Assembly (NCBI RefSeq): GCF_003726035.1
Contig: NZ_QICD01000007.1
Location: 1 to 64,000, forward strand
Source of the DNA: Paraeggerthella hongkongensis
GTDB taxonomy: Bacteria > Actinomycetota > Coriobacteriia > Coriobacteriales > Eggerthellaceae
DNA length: 64,000 bases
Direction: 5' to 3'
Of this stretch, positions 53,215 through 60,998 are shown piece after piece. The translations under genes were made by a program, and so were the position numbers. Position 1 is the stretch's first letter; every line of letters starts with the position of its first letter. The notes below the pieces were generated by a model that had not been told where the DNA came from, ran no database searches, and saw nothing but the letters and a program-made list of their open reading frames with translations.

Positions 53215-54441
53215 CTACTGAGCAGATTCCACTGCAGATTTGATGGTACGGCGTGCTTTTGTCGTAGAGACATTCGTCCCATTTGTCGGCATCAGCATGC
53301 GCGTCAGCGCCATAAACGCCAAAGCCCCCAATGCCACAACGCCCAATACCACAACAGCTTCAACCCAGGTAGGAACGTAGGTACCAGCCAGCGCCCACAT
53401 GTCGGTACCTCCCTGCTGGGCATTAACAGTTCCCAACGACACACCCGGAGCACCCGGCACATTAAAATGGGAGAACGAGGTAAGCAGCAGCCACACGCGC
53501 TTGAAGAACACGCCAGCCACCACCAGCACGCTGGAGAAAACAACCAAACCTTGCCGTTGACGGTTTTTTGCAAACACCAGAATGCAAAACGGGATCAACA
53601 AGCCAGCAAGAATTTCGAACCAGAAGAAAGGTGCAGTCACTCCGGTTGCCATGATGGCCAACGTATTGGCTCCGGCAGCACCTGGATAAGCCATGGTCAA
53701 AACCTCACAGCCGATAAAGAACGCATCGACAGCAACGCATACAGCCAAAAGCCCCGCCAGATTCGCCAACAGTCTCTTGTCCGTCTTGAACACACCCGAC
53801 TTGTTCAATCCGTTCAACACCAGAAGCAGCAACGCCAAGCCCGAATCCATAGCCGAAGCCACAAACAACGGCGCCATGATGGCAGAATACCAGCCCTCTC
53901 GTGCAATCTGCAAACCGAAGATCCATGCGGTCACCGAATGCACCAAAATAGCGATGGGCAAGGCAAAACGACTGACGATAGCAACCTTATCCTGGGCGCC
54001 CGGCTTTTTCGACGTCATGAAATACAGGTACGCCAGGTTGATAACAAGATACATCGTGATAACGCAGATATCCCAGAACAAGGGGGAGATCACGTTCGGA
54101 CCCGTAACAATACGCCACACCCGTTGGATGCCGCCAAGATCGATAAGCACGAACATTCCTGCGCAGCAGATGCACACCGTGGATAGAATAACCGCGGGCA
54201 ACGCCACCTTTTTGTAGTCGGACACATGAAACACGCTAGCCGACGATGCAACGATGAGGCCGCCGGCCGACAAGCCCACAAAGAACATGAAGCACGTGAT
54301 GTAAAGGCCCCACGACGTGCCGTTATTCATGCCCGTCACGCCAAGACCGCCCATCAGCTGATAAACCCAAGCGGCAACACCCGCCACCGTCAGCATCCCC
54401 AGCACCCCGATGGCAGCTTTAGTTTTCGTAGAGGTTTGCAT
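53215..54441 (-). CDS. NrfD/PsrC-type quinone-linked membrane anchor
   Basis: A 408-residue protein with eight to ten membrane helices. FVGLSAGGLIVASSASVF and FWFEILAGLLIPFCILVF are typical of NrfD/PsrC. It passes electrons between the quinone pool and the four-cluster subunit. The ATG at 54441 follows GGAGGTG, 16 bases after the iron-sulfur gene ends. Part of the acquired respiratory cassette. Confidence 0.9.
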   Translation of the reverse strand: MQTSTKTKAAIGVLGMLTVAGVAAWVYQLMGGLGVTGMNNGTSWGLYITCFMFFVGLSAGGLIVASSASVFHVSDYKKVALPAVILSTVCICCAGMFVLIDLGGIQRVWRIVTGPNVISPLFWDICVITMYLVINLAYLYFMTSKKPGAQDKVAIVSRFALPIAILVHSVTAWIFGLQIAREGWYSAIMAPLFVASAMDSGLALLLLVLNGLNKSGVFKTDKRLLANLAGLLAVCVAVDAFFIGCEVLTMAYPGAAGANTLAIMATGVTAPFFWFEILAGLLIPFCILVFAKNRQRQGLVVFSSVLVVAGVFFKRVWLLLTSFSHFNVPGAPGVSLGTVNAQQGGTDMWALAGTYVPTWVEAVVVLGVVALGALAFMALTRMLMPTNGTNVSTTKARRTIKSAVESAQ

Positions 54442-54457
54442 GGTTTGCACCTCCTCC

Positions 54458-55075
54458 CTAGTTGAAGTAATGGACTTGCGGGCGAGTACCTTGCTCCTCA
54501 AGGAGGACGCCGGCCTTGCGAGCAGCGATGAGTTTCGATATCTCGCTCTCGGGATCATCGAGATCACCGAATGTGCGAGCTTTTGATAGGCAGCATTTCA
54601 CGCACATAGGCTGCTCGTCGCGGTCGGTGCGCTCTTTGCACAACGTGCACTTTTCAGCAACGCCCTTCCCACGCACCGGTACGCTTTTGTCTCCATAATT
54701 GAAATCAGGATCGCGAACCGGATAACTCCAATTAAACACGCGTGCATTGTACGGGCAGGCAGCCATGCACATACGGCAACCGATGCACTTTTCGTAGTCA
54801 ATTTCCACGCGTCCCTTGTCATCCTTGTACGTAGCCCCCGTCGGGCATACGCGCAAGCACGCCGGATTCTCGCAATGCTGGCAGGCAATAGGCAGATACG
54901 TGCGCGTAACATCAGGGTAAATTCCTTGAACTCCGAACTCAGATTCGCATCCCTCATTAATCACTCGGTTCCACGTCATGCCCATGGGCACATTGTTCTG
55001 CATCTTGCACGCCATTGCACACGTATTGCAACCAGTGCAGCGATCCAAATTGATAGCTATTCCCAGCCTAGTCAT
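54458..55075 (-). CDS. Four-cluster ferredoxin subunit (DmsB-like)
   Basis: A 205-residue protein with four cysteine clusters: CTGCNTCAMAC, CQHCENPACLRVC, CIGCRMCMAAC and CTLC with CVKC. These hold the 4Fe-4S chain that links the anchor to the molybdopterin subunit. The cofactor spacing is that of DmsB/PsrB/NrfC. It begins eight bases after the catalytic gene stops. Confidence 0.95.
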   Translation of the reverse strand: MTRLGIAINLDRCTGCNTCAMACKMQNNVPMGMTWNRVINEGCESEFGVQGIYPDVTRTYLPIACQHCENPACLRVCPTGATYKDDKGRVEIDYEKCIGCRMCMAACPYNARVFNWSYPVRDPDFNYGDKSVPVRGKGVAEKCTLCKERTDRDEQPMCVKCCLSKARTFGDLDDPESEISKLIAARKAGVLLEEQGTRPQVHYFN

Positions 55076-55083
55076 TCGATCAC

Positions 55084-57498
55084 CTATGCTTTCTTAACTT
55101 CGATGAGCGTGTCGTTGAAAGGAGTGACACGACCTTTGGCAAGTGCTTTTCCTCTGGGGTTGACGGCATCATTGGTGACATTTTGCAAGTCCCCAGAACC
55201 CATATACTGACTCCAAATGCCCTCGACAATAACAGCGATGCCCGGACGAACCGCCTCGGTGGCGACGCATTCGCAACTGAAGGAACCGCGATCGTTGAAC
55301 GCTTCGACCATGTCACCGGACACCAACCCACGCGAAGATACGTCGCCCGGGTTCATTTCTAGCGTCGGTTTGTAATACTGACGTATCCACGTAGCGTCCA
55401 TGAGGTTCTGATGAATGAAGTACTTCGATCGACGCTGGGTCATAACCAAAGGGTATTTCTCTCGCAAGGGATTCTCTTCGTAAGCCTCGCAAGGAGCTTC
55501 GTATTGAGGCAAGGCTTGATCATGCTTTACAAGATTCTCGTAATACAGATCTATCTTTCCCGACGTGGTTTTATAGGTTTGGCCACTATAGCTACGCGCA
55601 ATCTCAGGCTGATTCTTAAGCGCCACCACACCGTTGCTGGCAATAACCTCGTCAAGCGTTATGCCAGCAATCGCTTTGTCGGTGGCACAATCAAGCTGAA
55701 AGCGTGCAAGTTCTTCCTGGCTTTTCGGCAGAAAATCTCCGTACCCCAAACGCTTCGCCATTTCGCAATCGATCCAAAAATCGGTTTTGCTTTCAAACAA
55801 AGGATCGAGCACTTTCTGCTGGAGAAGAACATGACCGCGCAGCGCGCGCAAGAAACCCACTTTTTCGTCGACTTCAAAATGAGAGCAAACAGGAAGGACT
55901 ATGTCAGCCCAATCAACCGAAGGAGTATGCCAAATGTCCTGAACGACAACGAAATCGAGCGTTTTCGCCCATTCGTTCGTTCGATTCTGGTTTCCCGCAA
56001 TTTGCTGAAAGCCTCCGTTTTGCACCCACATGAAACGAATGCCGCTCTCTTCATCGCGGTAGTCAACGCTCGCTTTGGGAGCCGGTGCCGTTTTGCATTC
56101 ATCGGGAAGCGGCCAACTAGCCAGTTTTCCTGCACCGAATATCTTTTGGTAAGCATTGACGTACGCACCTGCGCCCCAACCAGGAATGTCAGTTCCAAAC
56201 GAACCCACAAGGGTCGCAAGCAAAACGGCTGCATGCCCGGCAACATCAGCGTTATAAAACTTCTCACCACCACCGAATCCAAACGAGAGAATCGAAGGTC
56301 CGTGGTTTGCATACTTGTCGGTTATTTCGACAAGAACATCTTCATCTACGCCCGTTGTCTTCGCAGCCCATGAAGCGGGGTATTTTTTCTGGCTTTCTTT
56401 TAGCAGTCGAAAAACAGTGACGAACTCTTCGCCATTGATGGACGTCTCGAAATCAAGCACTGGGTCTACGCCATCTGCGCGGTATCCAGCAAGCGAGCCC
56501 GTGCGCCCATCCCAAACCATGAACGGATTATCGTCACCTGTTTGCTTGCTATCGACGGCAGGGCGCTCCCTTAAAAGCAATCCATCGGAACGCTTGACCA
56601 AGAAAGGCATGCTGGTATTAGTCTTAAGATACGGCTCGTTATACCATTCATTCTCTAGAATGATTGTAATCATCCCCAGATACAATGCCGGATCAGTACC
56701 CGCGATCATAGGTATCCAGCGAGAGCTTTTTGCAGCAGTAGTGCAAAAATTGGGATCCAGCGTGATAATTTCTGCACCCGCTTCCTTTGCCTCAAAGAAG
56801 TAAGGAGCCGTCACCATGCAGGTTTCGAGCATATTGCAACCGACGTTGAGAATGGTTTTAGCGTTTTTCCAGTCAGCAACCTCATTCGAAGATGCTCCCT
56901 GTTGACCAGATTCAGCCAATGCCGGCGAAAACCCATTCCCTAAACCGATATCAATGCCGCGGTGGGGTTTTTCTTGTCCTTTGAGAAGCTTTGGCAAGAA
57001 CGTGGTTAGGGAATCCACTGCCGTCTGGAAAGCAATGGCTCCTGCACCGTACTTTTCTTGGGTTTCCTTTACCTTGTCGGCAATGGTGTCAAGAGCCTCT
57101 TCCCAAGTTATCTCGATAAAATCTCCCGACCCCCTCTCGCCAACGCGCTTTAGGGGAACCTGCAGCCGCTCAGAGCTGTATGTATGCTGTATCTCAGAGA
57201 TACCCTTCAAGCATACGGTTTCGTTTCTCTTATCCGGCCAAGTATTTGGCTCGACAAGAACCATGCGACCATCGCGAACGGTGCACTTCAAGTGGCAGTT
57301 GCATTGACAATGTCGATAGTGGAATGTATACCCCACTCGCTCCTCAGGCTCGGCGTGGGCCTCCGAGGGCGCAAGCCAACCATCGGGCGTAGTCATGCCA
57401 ACGGCGCCCGCAAGACCCAACGTCCCAGCTGCAACGCCGGTCGTTTTCAGGAAACTCCTACGCGTGAGCCCGCTCTGCGAGCTGGTTGTTCCTGACAT
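55084..57498 (-). CDS. Molybdopterin oxidoreductase, Tat-exported catalytic subunit (DMSO reductase family)
   Basis: An 804-residue enzyme with Tat signal TRRSFLKTTG (residues about 12-21) and an Ala/Gly-rich hydrophobic core. A 4Fe-4S motif with an unusual Cys spacing (HCQCNCHLKC) is followed by ETVCLKG. Then come molybdopterin-guanine-dinucleotide domains (NVGCNMLETCMV; LDPNFCTTAAKS; PVCSHFEVDEKVG). The Mo ligand is not certain from sequence. It could reduce an organic or inorganic oxide or oxidise a catechol-like substrate; the family alone does not tell. The start is at 57498 after GGAGGAGG. The DNA is distinctly AT-richer than neighbours, pointing to transfer. Confidence 0.9.
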   Translation of the reverse strand: MSGTTSSQSGLTRRSFLKTTGVAAGTLGLAGAVGMTTPDGWLAPSEAHAEPEERVGYTFHYRHCQCNCHLKCTVRDGRMVLVEPNTWPDKRNETVCLKGISEIQHTYSSERLQVPLKRVGERGSGDFIEITWEEALDTIADKVKETQEKYGAGAIAFQTAVDSLTTFLPKLLKGQEKPHRGIDIGLGNGFSPALAESGQQGASSNEVADWKNAKTILNVGCNMLETCMVTAPYFFEAKEAGAEIITLDPNFCTTAAKSSRWIPMIAGTDPALYLGMITIILENEWYNEPYLKTNTSMPFLVKRSDGLLLRERPAVDSKQTGDDNPFMVWDGRTGSLAGYRADGVDPVLDFETSINGEEFVTVFRLLKESQKKYPASWAAKTTGVDEDVLVEITDKYANHGPSILSFGFGGGEKFYNADVAGHAAVLLATLVGSFGTDIPGWGAGAYVNAYQKIFGAGKLASWPLPDECKTAPAPKASVDYRDEESGIRFMWVQNGGFQQIAGNQNRTNEWAKTLDFVVVQDIWHTPSVDWADIVLPVCSHFEVDEKVGFLRALRGHVLLQQKVLDPLFESKTDFWIDCEMAKRLGYGDFLPKSQEELARFQLDCATDKAIAGITLDEVIASNGVVALKNQPEIARSYSGQTYKTTSGKIDLYYENLVKHDQALPQYEAPCEAYEENPLREKYPLVMTQRRSKYFIHQNLMDATWIRQYYKPTLEMNPGDVSSRGLVSGDMVEAFNDRGSFSCECVATEAVRPGIAVIVEGIWSQYMGSGDLQNVTNDAVNPRGKALAKGRVTPFNDTLIEVKKA

Positions 57499-57637
57499 TT
57501 CTCCTCCTCCAAAGATCTCGTCAGGATATCCCCCTGCGAAATGGATCGCGAATCTATTGCCGCGAATCCCAAGCGCAATCCTATCGGATATCCCCCAATA
57601 CGTTCCTGACAAGAATTGGCCAAATTCCCTCATGTGC

Positions 57638-57666
57638 ACTATACGAAATTATCCTATGACAATCAA
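57638..57666 (-). promoter_or_regulatory. Promoter of the molybdopterin-enzyme operon
   Basis: Minus strand: TTGATT -35 and TATAGT -10, 17 bases apart, with the spacer and -35 inside the palindrome at 57646-57686. A bound protein would occlude polymerase. Confidence 0.65.
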
Positions 57667-57686
57667 TGATTGTCATAGGATAATTT
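57646..57686. promoter_or_regulatory. 41-bp perfect palindrome, probable operator
   Basis: Two 20-base arms (AAATTATCCTATGACAATCA and its exact complement) around one central base. Each arm holds ATTATC-N4-GACAAT, itself an imperfect dyad. The element overlaps the operon promoter. The rest of 57499-57960 contains no gene; a weak ATTATC-like site is at 57872-57877. Confidence 0.75.
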
Positions 57687-57960
57687 ATCGGTAGCATTAT
57701 TCTATTTTGGAAACAATGTCAGCGGTCGCTTCAGCTCGTACCGTTCAATGCAAAGCGCGGGAACCTTCAAATCCAGCAGATCAATAGCAGGAACGTCGAC
57801 CCCGCACATCCGAGCAGTCGACAAGCACAAGCATTCAACCAGCATCAAGTCCGACAAGCTTACGCCGCACAATTATCAAGGGCAATCGGACGAGAATTGT
57901 TGCGTACGCATGAATTATGTACAAAACAGCCGCGCAACTTGGAAGCACGGCGCCAAGACC

Positions 57961-58965
57961 TTACGCCTTCCCGCCTTTCCCGCCAAGAGCGTCTTTCGCA
58001 GCGTCGCCGAGCACGTCCCCAAAGCCCTCGCTGAAACTGCTTGGCACCACAACCGTGCCGCCGGTTTCTCGAACGCTCTCATACAGAAGATGCATGGAGC
58101 GCAACCGCAGCGCAGCATCGTTTCTCGCGTATATATCGCCCATATCGTCCATCATTTCGCAGATATCCTGCTCAGCCTCCATAAGAATGATGCGAGCCTT
58201 CTTGCGCTGCTCGGCCTGAGCCTCAAGCGACATAACATCTTGCAACTCCTTCGGCAGCAAGATGTCGCGGATCTCCACCGACAGGATGGTAATGCCCCAA
58301 GGCTCCACCTTCTCTTCGAGCGCGCGTTTGAGCTCGCGGTCCAGCTGCTCGCGGCGAATGGCCACCTCGGCCGCGCCTCCCCGACCGATAGCGTCGCGCA
58401 AAGCCGTCTGAGCGGCAAGCTCCACCGCGCGCGTGAAGTCCCCCACTTCCATGCACGCCGCCTTTGCATCCCACACGTGCCAGAACAGGACCGCATTCAC
58501 ATCGAGTGGCACCAGGTCGGCCGTCAGGGTTTCTTCGGCTCCGAACGTGGTCACGCGAACGCGATTGTCCACGCGCATGGTGTTCTGCTCGACAATAGGG
58601 ATGGTCCAGAACAACCCCGGCCCGGAAACTCGATTGAACTTGCCGAAACGCAGCACCACGACCTTTTCCCACTGCTGCGCGATATGCGTCGACATGGCAG
58701 CCAGCAGCCCCATAACCAGCGAAAGCGCAAGAGAAACCAGCCCCATACGACCCGTTGCCCCTATCGAGATGCCCATAACCAGGCAAAACGTCACCAGAAA
58801 CACCGTCGCGGTAAACAACAGCACGCCCGCACTCGAAGCGCGCTCGCCCACCACTTCCGTATTCGCATCGGGAAGCACCCTCCACGAGGAACGCCCTCCG
58901 AACGAACGCGACTCGGCTTCAGTCGTCCGCCTGCGCCGAGCATTCCTGCTGTTTTCAAGATTCAT
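57961..58965 (-). CDS. Slipin/SPFH-domain membrane protein
   Basis: A 334-residue stomatin-like protein: two hydrophobic segments near residues 50-105, then an SPFH domain (VVVLRFGKFNRVSGPGLFWT, RVDNRVRVTTFGAEETLTAD, DIGRGG-type hinge AIGRGGAAEVAIRREQLDREL) and coiled coil (EAQAEQRKKARIILMEAEQ). Such proteins form microdomain scaffolds. The start is not certain: ATG at 58965 has GAGGGA eleven bases before it, whereas ATG at 59001 overlaps the gntR stop by four bases. It is downstream of gntR. Confidence 0.82.
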   Translation of the reverse strand: MNLENSRNARRRRTTEAESRSFGGRSSWRVLPDANTEVVGERASSAGVLLFTATVFLVTFCLVMGISIGATGRMGLVSLALSLVMGLLAAMSTHIAQQWEKVVVLRFGKFNRVSGPGLFWTIPIVEQNTMRVDNRVRVTTFGAEETLTADLVPLDVNAVLFWHVWDAKAACMEVGDFTRAVELAAQTALRDAIGRGGAAEVAIRREQLDRELKRALEEKVEPWGITILSVEIRDILLPKELQDVMSLEAQAEQRKKARIILMEAEQDICEMMDDMGDIYARNDAALRLRSMHLLYESVRETGGTVVVPSSFSEGFGDVLGDAAKDALGGKGGKA

Positions 58966-58997
58966 GTCGGTTTCTTCCCTCTTCTTATACCAGTTGA

Positions 58998-59486
58998 TCA
59001 TGCGCCGCGCACTTTGCCGCCAGATGCACCGATCACGTCCACCTTCACGATACGGCCAGATCCCTCCACTGAAGTATCGTCCTCAATCCCCTCGGCCATT
59101 TTTGCCTGCTTGATCTTAAGGAGCATGCACCGCTGCACGTCGTCAAGAGACAAGCCCAGGTCGCGACACGCCGCAATGCAATCGTCCATAAGGCTATCGA
59201 TCTCCTTTGCGAACCCCTCGTCCATCTCCGCGTCCAAGTCGCGCACGAACACGCCGCGCCCACGCGTCGATTCCAGATATCCATCGGACACAAGGCTGAG
59301 ATACGCCTTGTTCACCGTGTTGTAGTTGATGGAAATGTCGGACGCCAGCCCACGCACCGTCGGCAACCGATCGCCAGGCTTGAAATAACCGGAATTGATC
59401 AAATAGATAAGCCGCTGGCGCAGCTGTACCCACAAAGGCACGTCGGTAGTTGCATCAACTTCGAAAGGGAACGTGGACTTATCCAT
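58998..59486 (-). CDS. GntR-family repressor, YtrA-like
   Basis: A 162-residue regulator. N-terminal winged helix with PLWVQLRQRLIYLINSGYF, GDRLPTVRGLASDISINYNT and VNKAYLSLVSDGYLESTRGR, then a short helical end without the large ligand-binding domain of FadR or HutC types, so the YtrA subgroup. Start ATG at 59486 follows GGAGA nine bases upstream. It lies in one operon with the NrfD-like protein before it (21-base gap) and the slipin after. It may bind the ATTATC/GACAAT motif (inference). Confidence 0.88.
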   Translation of the reverse strand: MDKSTFPFEVDATTDVPLWVQLRQRLIYLINSGYFKPGDRLPTVRGLASDISINYNTVNKAYLSLVSDGYLESTRGRGVFVRDLDAEMDEGFAKEIDSLMDDCIAACRDLGLSLDDVQRCMLLKIKQAKMAEGIEDDTSVEGSGRIVKVDVIGASGGKVRGA

Positions 59487-59507
59487 TGGTCGCACTCTCC
59501 ATCCTTA

Positions 59508-60482
59508 TCACAATCCCATCTGCAAAACAGGCTGCATTCCCGCTTCAACCAGGCAATACCGCAAAGCGAGCCCACCGGCTAAAACACCCGCAGCCACAGC
59601 TAAAGCCATCATCGGCAAAGGCTTCGCAACCCGCACGATCGCCAAATCAGCCGCAAGCGGAAAGGCAAGTCCGCCCGCCGCGAACACAACCCAAAACAGC
59701 CACGCGTCCGGGCCGCCAACCAAAACCTGCGACGAGACGGCCAGCGCCTGTCCGGTGCCGCTCGAACCGGAAAACGCAGGAGCCCCCAGCGCGGTCAGCC
59801 CCGAAACCGCAGCTACGTAAGCTGCCGCAACCAGAATCTCGCACGCCACGACCACGGCATCGACAGCCGCCAGCCGCCGAAACACGCCCCCGAACATTCG
59901 CGCTGCGCCTGAAAACTGACCGACAGCCAGAACCATAGCGCATCCGCACGAAAGCGACGAAAAGACGAACAGCACCGGAAGCCAAGGCGTCGACCAGAGC
60001 GGCACCGAGGGCATGCTCTGCAGCAGCAAGCCCGTATACGCCATGGTCACGACCGATGCCAAAGCCAGCAAAACCTCGGCCACGCGAACCACCGCAACCG
60101 AGAGGCGGGCCAAGCCGACCCATGCAACCAGCAAGAAGCACGCCAGCAAGAAGCACGCGGCCAAAGCCCAGGCGCCCGCCGCAACGTACGACAATGAAGG
60201 GTTCAGAAGCAGCGACGCCACGCGATCGATGCGCCCGACGTCCGCCAGCAAGCAGACCATGCCAGCTCCAAGCGCCGTCAATCCCGCGGCAAGCCCCGGA
60301 GCAAGCAATCGCCTATACGCTTCAGGCAGGCGAACGATCCTGCAAGGCGAACCCGTGCGACCAGGCATGCGCTGCACGGTCAGAGAAGCAGGAGACAGCA
60401 AGCTCAGCGCAGCCGAAACCAGGCAAGCACCGGCTCCCGCGCCGCCCAAGAACAGGTAGCACACGATCAGCGTTCCGAACAA
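59508..60482 (-). CDS. NrfD/DmsC-like membrane anchor (orphan)
   Basis: A 324-residue polytopic protein with about nine helices (YLFLGGAGAGACLVSAALSL, LWSTPWLPVLFVFSSLSCGC) that resemble NrfD/DmsC anchors. No catalytic or ferredoxin subunit is beside it. The gene starts at TTG 60482 after GGGAGGGGG. It has genomic GC, unlike the respiratory cassette at 52-57 kb. An operator-like half site is 48 bases upstream. The electron partner, if any, must be encoded elsewhere. Confidence 0.72.
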   Translation of the reverse strand: MFGTLIVCYLFLGGAGAGACLVSAALSLLSPASLTVQRMPGRTGSPCRIVRLPEAYRRLLAPGLAAGLTALGAGMVCLLADVGRIDRVASLLLNPSLSYVAAGAWALAACFLLACFLLVAWVGLARLSVAVVRVAEVLLALASVVTMAYTGLLLQSMPSVPLWSTPWLPVLFVFSSLSCGCAMVLAVGQFSGAARMFGGVFRRLAAVDAVVVACEILVAAAYVAAVSGLTALGAPAFSGSSGTGQALAVSSQVLVGGPDAWLFWVVFAAGGLAFPLAADLAIVRVAKPLPMMALAVAAGVLAGGLALRYCLVEAGMQPVLQMGL

Positions 60483-60529
60483 CGCGCCGCCCCCTCCCTG
60501 GCCACAAGCCTTCTCCCAAACGCCCGCAC

Positions 60530-60545
60530 ATTATCCTAAGACAAT
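60530..60545. promoter_or_regulatory. Operator-like half of the 57646 palindrome
   Basis: ATTATCCTAAGACAAT matches one arm of the palindrome (ATTATCCTATGACAAT) at 15 of 16 positions. A further ATTGT sits 12 bases on, giving an inverted repeat ACAAT/ATTGT at 60541-60560. Confidence 0.6.
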
Positions 60546-60651
60546 TATCGAGAACATTGTACGCGATTTCGAGAAGGTATGCAGCGGAGCATGACGAAGG
60601 GCCTGCCGCATCGCCTCGTTGCAGCTTGAGACTTCTAGCGCAGCGCGTTTC

Positions 60652-60811
60652 CCGAAGGGCGCTTCGGCATCAGAGGTGATTGATCGAGGAAGCCTCCGCG
60701 GGAGGCGGAGGCGACGAAAGACGCAGCGCTTGGAGGCGATGGCACGAACTGGCGGGTCTGCGCTGCGTGAAGCGCCCTACGGAGGGCGTCGTTTCGTGCG
60801 CTCGCACGAAA
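60652..60811. other. Dense cluster of five stem-loops in a gene-free region
   Basis: Stems CCGAAG/CTTCGG (60652-60667), CCTCCGC/GCGGAGG (60693-60711), ACGCAGCG/CGCTGCGT (60721-60768), CGCCCT/AGGGCG (60773-60788) and TTTCGTGCG/CGCACGAAA (60792-60811). No reading frame fits. It could be a structured leader of the anchor gene or an RNA. The rest of 60483-60998 is GC-rich without a gene. Confidence 0.4.
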
Positions 60812-60998
60812 ACACCAGGCCAGGGAACAGGGGGTCGCGGGCGGCGTGGTGGCGGAGTCGCCCGGGGAGCGCAGACCGGGGATTTCGTGCCCGCGCGAGG
60901 GGAATACAGGGCAACCGAAGCCGAGCGAGACGGCAAAAGAACCGTCGCCGCCCGACCGACAAGATGGCAAACCACCCCTCGCCCTGCCCGCAAACCCT

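Noticed and set aside
57748-59325. 525-codon plus-strand frame opposite the slipin and gntR
   Set aside because: Antisense shadow of two recognisable genes; no motif.
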